Below are positions 9,540-18,320 of a DNA stretch of 64,000 bases, in pieces. A program made the position numbers and the translations under genes. The stretch is taken from positions 1,324,001 through 1,388,000 of the forward strand of contig NZ_CP025791.1 of assembly GCF_002886045.1 (NCBI RefSeq), in the 5' to 3' direction. A model generated the notes under the pieces. The model saw nothing but the letters and a program-made list of their open reading frames with translations, did no database searches and was not told where the DNA came from. Origin of the DNA: Flavivirga eckloniae (GTDB lineage Bacteria > Bacteroidota > Bacteroidia > Flavobacteriales > Flavobacteriaceae). Within the stretch, counting starts at the first letter, position 1, and the number at the start of each line of letters is the position of its first letter.

Positions 9540-10076
9540 ATGGAACAGACAAAATGGCTTGATCGAAAATTTAGATTCCCATTCGAACAAAATATATTTC
9601 CATCCATATTAGAAAGGCTCGAAGGTACCTCCATCAGGCTCAATTATAAAGTAAGCCAAATAGCAAAAGAACATTTAACCCTAAAGTTTGAGGGAAAATG
9701 GTCTATTCAAGAAAACATTGGTCACCTAATCGATCTTGAACCACTCTGGCTTGGTAGGCTTGAAGATATTTTGAATGATGCAGAGATTATGAGAAGGACT
9801 GCAGATTTGGAAAATCATAAAACTGATTTAGCAAGTTATAACGAAAAGAAAATTAAAAAACTTTTAACAGACTTTTTAAGCCTTAGGCAAAAGACCCTAT
9901 ATAGTCTCATTAAACTTAATGAAACTGAAATATACAAACATGCACTGCATCCGAGATTAAGAATTCCTATGCGGGTAATGGATTTATTTCTTTTTGTAGC
10001 AGAACACGACGATCATCACATGGCAAGAATTAGTCAATTAAACAAACTGATAATAGCTAAGCCTAAACTATACTAA
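9540..10076 (+). CDS. DinB-like four-helix metal-binding protein
   Basis: A 178-residue protein of the DinB/YfiT-like fold. Metal-ligand histidines are visible in the two usual places: SIQENIGHLIDLE near residue 61 and the AEHDDHHMARI motif near residue 160. Many members are thiol-dependent transferases or of unknown activity. No reaction can be assigned from sequence. It is followed by a lipoprotein gene after 28 bp, possibly co-transcribed. Confidence 0.85.
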   Translation: MEQTKWLDRKFRFPFEQNIFPSILERLEGTSIRLNYKVSQIAKEHLTLKFEGKWSIQENIGHLIDLEPLWLGRLEDILNDAEIMRRTADLENHKTDLASYNEKKIKKLLTDFLSLRQKTLYSLIKLNETEIYKHALHPRLRIPMRVMDLFLFVAEHDDHHMARISQLNKLIIAKPKLY

Positions 10077-10104
10077 AGTATATTCTAAAAAAACACATTA
10101 AATC

Positions 10105-10548
10105 ATGAAAAAATATTCAAACTATATTATAATTATATACCTACTATTTTTTGCATGCAAAGACTTTAATGATAAAAAAATGGACGCATGGAAATCGGAA
10201 GTTTTTCAAGCAGAAAAGGCCTTTAACGACATGGCTCAAAAAGAGGGACTCGCCAAGGCTTTCGAATTCTATGCTGCCAATGATGGTGTTATAAAACGAA
10301 ATAGAAAAGTTATTGAAGGGAAAAGAGCTATTAAAAAATGGTACGAAAACGACTTTAGACCAAATGAATCCCTAATCTGGTCTCCAACTTTTGTTGATGT
10401 AAGTAAATCTGGGGACATGGCTTACACTTACGGAGATTTCATATTAACCTATCCAGATTCGTTAGGAAACAGAAAAGAAAGCACTGGGGTTTTCCATACG
10501 GTTTGGAAAAGACAAGAAGACGGTAGCTGGAAATTTGTATGGGATTAG
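10105..10548 (+). CDS. SnoaL/NTF2-like (DUF4440-type) lipoprotein
   Basis: A 147-residue protein with a lipoprotein signal (hydrophobic IIIIYLLFF followed by AC). The mature part matches the SnoaL-like/DUF4440 cone fold: a helix AEKAFNDMAQKEG, then AFEFYAANDGVI, strands around GDMAYTYGDFILTY, and a C-terminal VFHTVWKRQEDGSWKFVWD. The fold binds small molecules or acts as an isomerase. The specific role is unknown. It is likely attached to a membrane facing the periplasm. Its 3' end faces the leftward GH88 gene with a gap of 12 bp. Confidence 0.8.
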   Translation: MKKYSNYIIIIYLLFFACKDFNDKKMDAWKSEVFQAEKAFNDMAQKEGLAKAFEFYAANDGVIKRNRKVIEGKRAIKKWYENDFRPNESLIWSPTFVDVSKSGDMAYTYGDFILTYPDSLGNRKESTGVFHTVWKRQEDGSWKFVWD

Positions 10549-10560
10549 TATGTATCTTAT

Positions 10561-11736
10561 TTACTCTAAACTCTTCAATCGAAGTAAAGCTTCAACATAG
10601 TAATAATCTGCATAATTTAAAGGCACATCCACTTCTGCATTATGCGGAATACTCCCTACACTATGCATCAATGCAAAATTGTTATTTTCTCCAAATTTAG
10701 CACTGTAGGCCTCAGACCCTAAAGCCTTAATAGATTTATTAATAAAAGACATATAAGATTCTCCTGTATAACAACCTAATTCAATTAAAGCAGATGTAGC
10801 AATGGCAGCTGCCGAAACATCCCTTTTTTCATTAGGAATGTCTGGCGCGTTATAATCCCAATAAGGAATACCATCTTCTGGCATAGAATTTATTATGTAA
10901 TTTGCTATTTTTTGTGCCTGCTCTAAATATTTTTCATCCTTAGTATACCTGTAACAGACTGTATAACCATATAAACCCCATGCCTGTCCACGTGCCCAAG
11001 AGCTATCATCTGAAAAACCTTGAGCCGTATTTCTATTTCTTACCTCGCCTGTTTCTGGGTCGTAATCGATAACATGGTAAGAACTGTAATTATCTCTAAA
11101 ATGATACTTCATGGTTGTATCGGCATGAATAATGGCTATGTCTTTATATTTCGTATCGCCCGTTAACTCTGTTAATTCAAACAAGAGTTCTAAATTCATC
11201 ATATTATCAATAATTACAGGAAACCTCCAACGGTGATTCGGTCCTACATCCCAACTTTGAATACAACCTACCTTTTCATTAAACCGTGTAATTAAAGAAT
11301 TACCAGAAGCAATCAAAACCTCTTTAAATGTTTTATTTTTCGTTAATCGATAACCATTTCCAAAAGAACAGTTAAAAATAAATCCAAGATCATGGTTGCT
11401 GGTAATCGTTTTATGGCTTTCTATTAATTTTTGAAATTGCTCTGCTCCATTTTTCCACTTTTCATCTTTTGTAACTTCATACAAATACCAACAAGTCCCA
11501 GGAAAAAAGCCTTCAGTCCAATCAAACTTTAAAGGTGCCCAATAAATACTTCCGTCTTTGTTGGTTGTTCTAGGAATTCTATTTTCTTCTACTGCTTTGT
11601 CTAATAATAAAGATAACTGTTTTTCTACAGCTTCTAATTGTATATCAATAGCCGATTTTTTTTCTGTGTTAGCTTCTTTGTTCTTACAAGAGAGCAATAG
11701 AAATGGTATGATTAAAACTAATTTTATAATTTTCAT
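10561..11736 (-). CDS. Unsaturated glucuronyl hydrolase, glycoside hydrolase family 88
   Basis: GH88 enzymes remove the 4,5-unsaturated uronic acid left at the non-reducing end of oligosaccharides by polysaccharide lyases. The N-terminus MKIIKLVLIIPFLLLSCKNKE is a lipoprotein signal, so the enzyme is probably anchored and periplasmic. The two catalytic aspartates appear as NHDLGFIF (D116) and IIDNMMN (D177). Their spacing of 61 residues equals that of the Bacillus enzyme (D88/D149). The (alpha/alpha)6-barrel motifs SSWARGQAWGLYG and AAAIATSALIEL are present. The gene lies 67 bp downstream of a GH29 fucosidase gene on the same strand, suggesting an operon for a fucose- and uronate-containing, probably algal, glycan. 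No SusC/SusD or lyase genes are visible in the window. Confidence 0.92.
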   Translation of the reverse strand: MKIIKLVLIIPFLLLSCKNKEANTEKKSAIDIQLEAVEKQLSLLLDKAVEENRIPRTTNKDGSIYWAPLKFDWTEGFFPGTCWYLYEVTKDEKWKNGAEQFQKLIESHKTITSNHDLGFIFNCSFGNGYRLTKNKTFKEVLIASGNSLITRFNEKVGCIQSWDVGPNHRWRFPVIIDNMMNLELLFELTELTGDTKYKDIAIIHADTTMKYHFRDNYSSYHVIDYDPETGEVRNRNTAQGFSDDSSWARGQAWGLYGYTVCYRYTKDEKYLEQAQKIANYIINSMPEDGIPYWDYNAPDIPNEKRDVSAAAIATSALIELGCYTGESYMSFINKSIKALGSEAYSAKFGENNNFALMHSVGSIPHNAEVDVPLNYADYYYVEALLRLKSLE

Positions 11737-11803
11737 GAAGGTTTTATTTAACTAGAAGCGATTACAAACTAAAGTCCTTATTAAACAAGCTAACATAATT
11801 CAT

Positions 11804-13348
11804 TTACTCCAATTCCATTTTAAATATAGTTGCAATTTCATTCATATCCGTATCAGGAATGGTCAATAATAACTCATTCTCTGTTTGTTCGAATTTAACA
11901 GGCGTATTAGTTCCTAAAACGGTAATATTTTTAATAGGGCTTGGTGTTGGATAACGGTGTAAACCAAAACTTTTCAGATCTAACACTCTTCCTTTTTCAG
12001 GAGCTCCCAAGAAAAACATATAAAGCGCTTTTTTGTCTTTAGACATTGTAAAACGTACATCATCAGCTGAATACTGTACTGTTGCCGATTGTCCTCCAAA
12101 ATGACCAGCTCCTGCTTTAGAAGTTCCAAAACCGTACTTAATAAATGGACGTGTATTGTAAACAGCCTCGCCATATTTAGACATCCAACCTCCTATTTCT
12201 AAAAGAACATCTCGTTGTTCTTTAGGAATTATTCCTTCTTTTGTAGGGGAAACATTTAGTAAAACAGTACCATTTTTACTCCAAACATCAATCATATTAC
12301 GCAATACCAGTGCTGCATCTTTATACTTTAAATTATCTGTATAAGACCATGATCCTCGACTTATAGTAACGTCGGTCATCCAAGGAGATTCAGATAAATC
12401 TCTTTTCCCTCCTTGCTCAATATCTAGCATAGCCATATTATGAGGTAAATCATATTGCTTTATAACGATCGCTACATCCTGATTTTTCTTTTTTGCTTCA
12501 TTTAAATAATACGCTGCGAATTCTTTTCTATACTGCTCCGGAATAGCATTTAACCAAGAGTCAAACCATATTATATCTGGTGAGTATTGATCTATAACTT
12601 CTTTTAATTGTGCATACCAATATGTATTAAACGCTTTTGCAGACATATTACCATACAATTTTGAAATCACGGTATCTGTAGATGATGTTGCAAAATCGGG
12701 GTGATAAGCAAAATGACTATCGTATGCCCTCCACTTTTCTGGATTATCTGCATTTCTTTGCAAATTACGTGCGTGATGAAAAGTTGTTATTAATTTCATC
12801 CCATTGGCTTTTATCTCTTTAGCAAGTAAACCGGTAATGTCCTTTTTAGGTCCTTTAGCCACTGTATTCCATGGATTCACTTTACTATCCCACATAGCAA
12901 AACCATCGTGATGTTGTGCAACAGGCCCAGAAAACTTAGCTCCAGATGCTTTAAATAATTTCGCCCAATCTTTCGCATCAAATTTCTCGGCTTTAAACAT
13001 AGGAACGAAATCATGATAATTGAAATCTTTACCATATTTTTCTCTATGCCATTTTGCTACATCTGGTCCATGATGATGTCCTTCTCTATACATATAAAAA
13101 GGATACCATTCGCTATGGTGCGCAGGTACCGTATATACTCCCCAATGAAAATAAATTCCCAATTTGGCATCTTGTAACCATTCCGGAACAGCTTGATGTT
13201 TTGCTAATGATTCCCAAGTAGGATCATATTTTGAAGTGTTTTCTAAATTTTCAGAGATTACCGCAGTATCCTTTTTTTGGGTACATGCGATCAATAAAAC
13301 TAAAGAGGCAATGGTTGTAATAAAACGACCCGATTTGATAATAAACAT
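11804..13348 (-). CDS. Alpha-L-fucosidase, glycoside hydrolase family 29
   Basis: This enzyme hydrolyses terminal alpha-L-fucose with retention. The 514-residue protein has a lipoprotein-type signal (SLVLLIACTQKK). The N-terminal barrel has KLGIYFHWGVYTVPAH and HHDGFAMWDSKVNPWN. The nucleophile is the aspartate of IIWFDSW (about D263). A C-terminal beta-domain begins near residue 400 (VYNTRPFIKYG). The general acid cannot be placed with certainty. It is the first gene of a two-gene leftward unit with the GH88 gene. Its upstream neighbour, an M23 peptidase, is 108 bp away. Confidence 0.94.
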   Translation of the reverse strand: MFIIKSGRFITTIASLVLLIACTQKKDTAVISENLENTSKYDPTWESLAKHQAVPEWLQDAKLGIYFHWGVYTVPAHHSEWYPFYMYREGHHHGPDVAKWHREKYGKDFNYHDFVPMFKAEKFDAKDWAKLFKASGAKFSGPVAQHHDGFAMWDSKVNPWNTVAKGPKKDITGLLAKEIKANGMKLITTFHHARNLQRNADNPEKWRAYDSHFAYHPDFATSSTDTVISKLYGNMSAKAFNTYWYAQLKEVIDQYSPDIIWFDSWLNAIPEQYRKEFAAYYLNEAKKKNQDVAIVIKQYDLPHNMAMLDIEQGGKRDLSESPWMTDVTISRGSWSYTDNLKYKDAALVLRNMIDVWSKNGTVLLNVSPTKEGIIPKEQRDVLLEIGGWMSKYGEAVYNTRPFIKYGFGTSKAGAGHFGGQSATVQYSADDVRFTMSKDKKALYMFFLGAPEKGRVLDLKSFGLHRYPTPSPIKNITVLGTNTPVKFEQTENELLLTIPDTDMNEIATIFKMELE

Positions 13349-13456
13349 TACGTTATACTGTTTTATATGAATAAATGAAATTGCAATTTAAACATATAGA
13401 ATTTGCTGCTAAGGCACTCTTAGTTCTTTTAGAGGTGATAAATTATTCTTTTTTCA

Positions 13457-14152
13457 TCAAAATCCTTCATACTTCAGCAAAGTATTAGGACCTGGACAAT
13501 TTCCAGTATAGAAATTTAAATCCTTTTTACTACAAACACCGGGATAATCGCCCTCATAATTTTGCAAATCTCTTATAATTTGAAAATGTAAATGTGGCGG
13601 ATAATCACCATTTACATTACTATCTCCTAAAGTAGCTATTGGTTCTCCTTGTTTAAAAACCTGATTAACTTTTAAATCTTTAATTGATGCCAAACTTAAA
13701 TGGCCATAAAGCGTATAAAACGTAATCTTGTTTATTGTATGTTTTAAAATAATGGTCGGGCCATAATCGCCATAGTTGGTATTATTTTTAAAACTGTGTA
13801 CCTCAGCATTAAGAGGTGTATAAATTGGTGTGTTGGCTGGACACCACAAATCGATTCCTATATGAATATTACGTCCATCATTAGCCTGTTTGTTAAAATG
13901 CAAACTGCGCTTGTATATATTTCTAACCTCTAAATACCCGCCATATGCCACAGAGGCATTATGTTTTTTAATGTGATTATTAATATATGTATCCAATTTT
14001 GATGATGACGATACATCGATACTATGTAGTGCTTTATTAGATTCTGATAAGTCTAAAAGCACGTATTTGGATTTTGGAATAGATGCATCCAATACTTGAA
14101 GCGGTTCTTTACTAATAGAAGAAAGAAAATCTGAAAAATTATTTGAAGCCAT
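13457..14152 (-). CDS. M23-family (LytM-type) metallopeptidase
   Basis: A 231-residue protein whose C-terminal half is a peptidase M23 domain. The zinc ligands are seen in HIGIDLW (HxxxD) and PPHLHFQ (HxH), with the active-site histidine in LYGHLS. The usual activity is cleavage of peptidoglycan cross-bridges. There is no recognisable signal peptide at the N-terminus (MASNNFSDFLSSISKEP), which is odd for a wall-acting enzyme. In Bacteroidota, cytosolic M23 domains also occur as parts of larger aminotransferase or kinase fusions, so this may act on another substrate. The N-terminal 90 residues are unassigned. Confidence 0.85.
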   Translation of the reverse strand: MASNNFSDFLSSISKEPLQVLDASIPKSKYVLLDLSESNKALHSIDVSSSSKLDTYINNHIKKHNASVAYGGYLEVRNIYKRSLHFNKQANDGRNIHIGIDLWCPANTPIYTPLNAEVHSFKNNTNYGDYGPTIILKHTINKITFYTLYGHLSLASIKDLKVNQVFKQGEPIATLGDSNVNGDYPPHLHFQIIRDLQNYEGDYPGVCSKKDLNFYTGNCPGPNTLLKYEGF

Positions 14153-14342
14153 AAACTAAAGATGTCTTTTCAAAAGTAGAAAACATTTATTTTATAAATA
14201 TTCTGCTTCTATAATTATTTACTCATACGGTTATCATTTTTCTTCAAATAATGTTTTAAATCCTGAAAAGGTATAAAATAAAAAGGTTTAAAATTGAGAG
14301 GGTTTTTAATTACTTATTCGTTTTGTCTAAAACCCCAACCCT

Positions 14343-14474
14343 ATGACTATTAAATATTTCCCTAATTATTTAGCTACAAAAATAAGCCTCAGCCAACTGG
14401 CGAACGGGTATTACATCATAAAACTCTTAACCGAAAACGGAAAACATTTCACCCAAAAAGTGATTAAAAAGTAA
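14343..14474 (+). pseudogene. Orphan T9SS type A C-terminal sorting-domain fragment
   Basis: Reading from an in-frame ATG gives 43 codons. From residue 15 they read SLSQLANGYYIIKLLTENG, and the end is HFTQKVIKK followed by a stop. This lines up residue by residue with the C-terminus of the next gene (NLSRLANGPYIMKFLTDKG, then YFTKKVIKK). Only the last third of a T9SS type A domain remains. There is no signal peptide or passenger, and the frame is closed upstream by a TAA at 14328. It is most likely what is left after deletion of a tandem paralogue. Confidence 0.8.
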
Positions 14475-14528
14475 ACAGATTACAACAATGTATTATAGAT
14501 AACGGAAAAGCACACTAAATATCATAAA

Positions 14529-15458
14529 ATGAAAAAAGAAATAATTACAATCACTTTTCTACTACTTGGAATAGTAATTTTAGAAGCGCAATGCAAAATA
14601 CCGAACGGTAATTTTGACAATTGGAAAGTCATTGATAACGGTACCGATATTGAAGGTAATCCTAGAATTTATGATTTTCCTGAAGATTGGGTGGAAAGTG
14701 TTGTAAATGTTTTTTTTCGAACGGGCAACAATCATGGTTTTTTTTATAAATACAGTGGATCTGATGCCAATAACAGTGCCGTTATTCTAAGAAAAGCTAA
14801 CACCAATAAAAATAATGGGTTTATTAGGTTTAAGTGTAATTCTGTACCTTATAAGTTAAAAGGCAGATACAAGTTTTCTGGATCAAGCAGTTCTGCTATA
14901 ACAGATACGCTTCGTATTATAGCTCATTTTTCTAAAACTAAGGACACTTTACCAATTAAAAAGTTTCATTTCTTCAAAAAAGACAGTTACCCAACTCATG
15001 CTAAAATATTTAAAACAATAGTGCCAAAAGCCAATTTCACAGATTTTGAAATAGATCTAGAAGCATATGCTACCTCCGGAATCGATTATGATTATGCGGT
15101 CATACAATTTGTAATCGACTCCGATTATTATCTTAAACAAGCACAATCTATAACTGTAATTGATGATTTGCACTTTGAATACGACACTGGTCTTAACATT
15201 GAAGAAAACAATTCTATTAACGATATTAATATTTACCCAAGTATAACTAAGGATAATGTCTACATAAACAAACGGTCCGGCATAAAAATCTCATCAATTC
15301 AGGTTTTCGATTTCTCAAATAGATTTATTTTAGAGTCAAAAACTAATAATAAGGATGTGAAAAAAATTAACCTAAGCCGTTTAGCAAATGGCCCTTACAT
15401 TATGAAATTTTTAACCGATAAAGGAACATATTTCACTAAAAAAGTGATTAAAAAATAA
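14529..15458 (+). CDS. Secreted T9SS cargo protein with type A sorting domain
   Basis: A 309-residue protein with a Sec signal peptide (ITITFLLLGIVILEAQC). The middle is a predicted beta-sandwich resembling carbohydrate-binding-like modules (CKIPNGNFDNWKV; then YDYAVIQFVIDSDYY and SITVIDDLHFEY). From about residue 225 comes the T9SS type A domain with INDINIYPSITKDNVYI, IQVFDFSNRF and a terminal FTKKVIKK. The domain directs export across the outer membrane and is removed at the surface. The function of the passenger is unknown. The fragment immediately upstream shares its C-terminal end. Confidence 0.85.
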   Translation: MKKEIITITFLLLGIVILEAQCKIPNGNFDNWKVIDNGTDIEGNPRIYDFPEDWVESVVNVFFRTGNNHGFFYKYSGSDANNSAVILRKANTNKNNGFIRFKCNSVPYKLKGRYKFSGSSSSAITDTLRIIAHFSKTKDTLPIKKFHFFKKDSYPTHAKIFKTIVPKANFTDFEIDLEAYATSGIDYDYAVIQFVIDSDYYLKQAQSITVIDDLHFEYDTGLNIEENNSINDINIYPSITKDNVYINKRSGIKISSIQVFDFSNRFILESKTNNKDVKKINLSRLANGPYIMKFLTDKGTYFTKKVIKK

Positions 15459-15564
15459 AACTATCTGTAGAGGTTTTTATTTTAAGTTTGACAACATAAA
15501 GACATTCCAGAGTTTGTTTTTTATATAACTCTGGTGCATTTTTTACTTAAAGCGCTTATCAACC

Positions 15565-16869
15565 TTAAGCAACCACCTCGCCGTAAAGATCAAAATCTTC
15601 GGCCTCAGTAATTTTTACGGTAGTAAATTCGCCCGTTTTTAAATAAGTTTTTGTAGCATCAATAAGTACTTCGTTATCAACATCTGGAGAATCGTATTCT
15701 GTACGTCCAACAAAATAGTTTCCTTCCTTTCTATCGATAACGACTTTAAAAGTCTTCCCTATTTTTTCTTGATTGAGTTCCCACGAAATCTGCGATTGTA
15801 TTTCCATAATCTGGTTGGCTCTATCAATCTTAACATCTTCCGGCACATCATCTTCTAAATTGTAGGCATGTGTATTTTCTTCATGAGAATATGTAAAGCA
15901 TCCTAAACGCTCAAAACGCATATCGGTTACCCATTGTTTCAATGTTTGAAAATCTTCTTCTGTTTCTCCGGGGTATCCAACAATTAGCGTTGTTCTTATA
16001 GTCATTTCCGGAACAGCGGCTCTAAACTCTTTAAGCAATTTGGTTGTTTTCTCTTTAGTAGTGCCACGACGCATGCTTTTTAAAATAGCGTCTGAGATAT
16101 GTTGCAACGGAATATCTAAATAATTACAAATTTTCGGCTCACGATTCATCACCTCCAATACATCCATTGGAAAACCTGTTGGAAATGCATAATGCAAACG
16201 AATCCATTCTACACCATCAACTTTTACTAAAGCCTCCAGTAACTCTGCCAAGTTTCGCTTTTTGTAAATATCGAGTCCGTAATATGTTAAATCCTGTGCA
16301 ATTAAAATAAGCTCTTTAACACCTTTAGCCGCTAGTTTTTCTGCTTCGATAACAATTTCTTCAATAGGCGTACTCCTATGTTTCCCTCTCATAATAGGGA
16401 TGGCGCAGAAACTACAAGGTCTGTCGCATCCTTCAGCAATCTTTAAATAGGCATAGTTTTTTGGCGTGGTTGTTAATCGCTCTCCTATTAATTCATGCTT
16501 ATAATCAGCTCCTAGAGCTTTAAGCAATTGAGGTAATTCGGTAGTTCCAAAATACTCATCTACATTAGGGATTTCCTTTTGCAAATCCGGTTTGTAACGT
16601 TCACTTAAACAGCCGGTAACAAATACCTTATCAACTTCCCCTGCCTCCTTCTTTTGCATGAATTCTAAAATCGTATTCACGCTTTCTTCCTTGGCATTAT
16701 TAATAAAACCACAGGTATTAACAACAACAATGTTCCCTTCCTCTTCATGCACCACGTCTTTACCACTGGCTTTAAGCTGTCCCATTAACACTTCACTATC
16801 GTAAACATTTTTACTGCAACCTAGGGTTACAACATTAATTTTGTTTTTCTTAAGAGTTTTTGTGCGCAT
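15565..16869 (-). CDS. rimO: Ribosomal protein S12 methylthiotransferase RimO
   Basis: RimO is a radical-SAM enzyme with two iron-sulfur clusters that adds a methylthio group to an aspartate of ribosomal protein S12. The N-terminal UPF0004 domain holds three cysteines (TLGCSKN, NTCGF, TGCLSE). The radical-SAM CxxxCxxC motif is EGCDRPCSFCAIP near residue 150. A C-terminal TRAM domain ends at FDLYGEVVA. The 434-residue length is typical. In many flavobacteria rimO sits just after ftsY. Here about 7 kb with four other genes separate them. A TATCTTTG -7 box is present on the minus strand at 16927-16934. Confidence 0.96.
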   Translation of the reverse strand: MRTKTLKKNKINVVTLGCSKNVYDSEVLMGQLKASGKDVVHEEEGNIVVVNTCGFINNAKEESVNTILEFMQKKEAGEVDKVFVTGCLSERYKPDLQKEIPNVDEYFGTTELPQLLKALGADYKHELIGERLTTTPKNYAYLKIAEGCDRPCSFCAIPIMRGKHRSTPIEEIVIEAEKLAAKGVKELILIAQDLTYYGLDIYKKRNLAELLEALVKVDGVEWIRLHYAFPTGFPMDVLEVMNREPKICNYLDIPLQHISDAILKSMRRGTTKEKTTKLLKEFRAAVPEMTIRTTLIVGYPGETEEDFQTLKQWVTDMRFERLGCFTYSHEENTHAYNLEDDVPEDVKIDRANQIMEIQSQISWELNQEKIGKTFKVVIDRKEGNYFVGRTEYDSPDVDNEVLIDATKTYLKTGEFTTVKITEAEDFDLYGEVVA

Positions 16870-17057
16870 ACTATTTCCCCATGAAAACAGGGCTTATTTA
16901 TTAATACCAATAACTAATTTAGGGCGCAAAGATAAGGAATCATTTATGATAAATGCGTGTTGGTTTATGAATTGTAAAACGTTGCTTTTTGCTTGAATTT
17001 TAGATATTTATTAAACCTTTCATATATTTGAAAGTCTAAAATTACTAAACCTACATT

Positions 17058-18131
17058 ATGAAAACCATAACTTATCTTTCGTTTTTTGTTCTGGCGATTT
17101 TCTTTAGTTGCTCTAGTGATGAATCACCGGCACCTGATGATTTTTCAAACGATACCCTTTATTTTCCACCAATAAATTCTAATGAATGGGAAACCAAATC
17201 TATTGGCGATTTAGGATGGAACAATACTGCTCTGCGACCCTTAGTAGATTATTTAGAAGCTAAAAACACTAAAAGTTTTATGATTCTCCACGAGGGAAAA
17301 ATTGTTGTTGAACTTTATTTCGATAATCATACCTCAACTACGGCATGGTACTGGGCCAGTGCTGGTAAAACATTAACTACTGCCATTTCGGGCATTGCAC
17401 AAGAAGAAGGCTTAATTAATATTGATAATAAAGTCTCGGATTACTTAGGAACAGGTTGGACAAGTGCAACCTTAGAGAAGGAAAACCTGATTACTTGCAA
17501 ACATCTGTTATCCATGAGTTCCGGCTTAGATGACAGCATTGGTGACAATGTTTCTCCAGAAAATCTGCAATACACCGCAGATGCTGGTACCCGATGGGCT
17601 TACCATAACGTTTATAAAAAAATGCAAGATGTCGTTGCTGAAGCTAGTAACCAAACATGGCCTGTTTATTTTAATTCAAAGTTAAGAGACAGGATTGGCA
17701 TGGGTGGCATTTGGGTAAATACAAACGATTTTAATGTTTATTGGAGTAATGCCAGAAGTATGGCACGTTTCGGATTATTAATTTATGCTAATGGCGCATG
17801 GAAGAATGACCAAATAATTCCTGAGAACTTTTTAAATGAAGCCACTAATTCCTCTCAAAATATAAATCCTTCTTATGGTTATTTGTGGTGGTTAAACGGC
17901 AAATCGACTTACCGTTTGCCCGGTAGCCAAATAGAATTAAACGGTGAGCTAGTCCCAAATGCTCCGGCAGATATGTATGCAGCCCTTGGTAAAAACGACC
18001 AAAAAATTTATGTTGTTCCCAGTAAAAAACTGGTTGTAGTAAGAATGGGTAATGCAGCGGAAAGTGAAAATTTTGCCTTATCGTCTTTCGATAATGATTT
18101 ATGGGAGAAAATAAATGCTTTAATTGAATAG
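17058..18131 (+). CDS. Serine hydrolase of the class C beta-lactamase / esterase family, lipoprotein
   Basis: A 357-residue protein with a lipoprotein signal (FFVLAIFFSCSSDES). The SxxK catalytic motif is WASAGKTL (S101, K104). The second motif YxN is YHN at residues 182-184. The family covers class C beta-lactamases, esterases and D-aminopeptidases. The protein is likely membrane-anchored in the periplasm. A GxG/HxG third motif is not obvious near the C-terminus, so the substrate cannot be inferred. A TATATTTG -7 box lies 27 bp before the ATG. The terminator downstream is shared with the convergent nuclease gene. Confidence 0.85.
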   Translation: MKTITYLSFFVLAIFFSCSSDESPAPDDFSNDTLYFPPINSNEWETKSIGDLGWNNTALRPLVDYLEAKNTKSFMILHEGKIVVELYFDNHTSTTAWYWASAGKTLTTAISGIAQEEGLINIDNKVSDYLGTGWTSATLEKENLITCKHLLSMSSGLDDSIGDNVSPENLQYTADAGTRWAYHNVYKKMQDVVAEASNQTWPVYFNSKLRDRIGMGGIWVNTNDFNVYWSNARSMARFGLLIYANGAWKNDQIIPENFLNEATNSSQNINPSYGYLWWLNGKSTYRLPGSQIELNGELVPNAPADMYAALGKNDQKIYVVPSKKLVVVRMGNAAESENFALSSFDNDLWEKINALIE

Positions 18132-18179
18132 TCCCCAAGAACTCAAACAAGAACGATTCAGCCATATTTTATTGCTAGT

Positions 18180-18246
18180 GTCATTCTTACGACATGTGCT
18201 GAACTGATTTATTCGAAAAAAGGATTCCTGCATTCACAGGAATGAA
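18180..18246. repeat. Palindromic dispersed repeat (REP-like)
   Basis: The sequence starts GTCATTC and contains CATGTGCTGAACTG. It ends with the inverted pair ATTCCTG/CAGGAAT. Its CATGTGCTGAACT core recurs inverted at 23679-23723. It lies in the gap between two convergent genes. Confidence 0.6.
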
Positions 18247-18257
18247 CCATTTAAACA

Positions 18258-18286
18258 AAAACCGAGGAAATGCTTTCCTCGGTTTT
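18258..18286. terminator. Bidirectional terminator between convergent genes
   Basis: Stem AAAACCGAGGAAA/TTTCCTCGGTTTT with a 3-nt loop. A/T runs on both sides make it work for both the hydrolase gene (+) and the nuclease gene (-). Confidence 0.9.
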
Positions 18287-18320
18287 AAATCATATCAGGG
18301 TATTATGTTATTTACTAACA

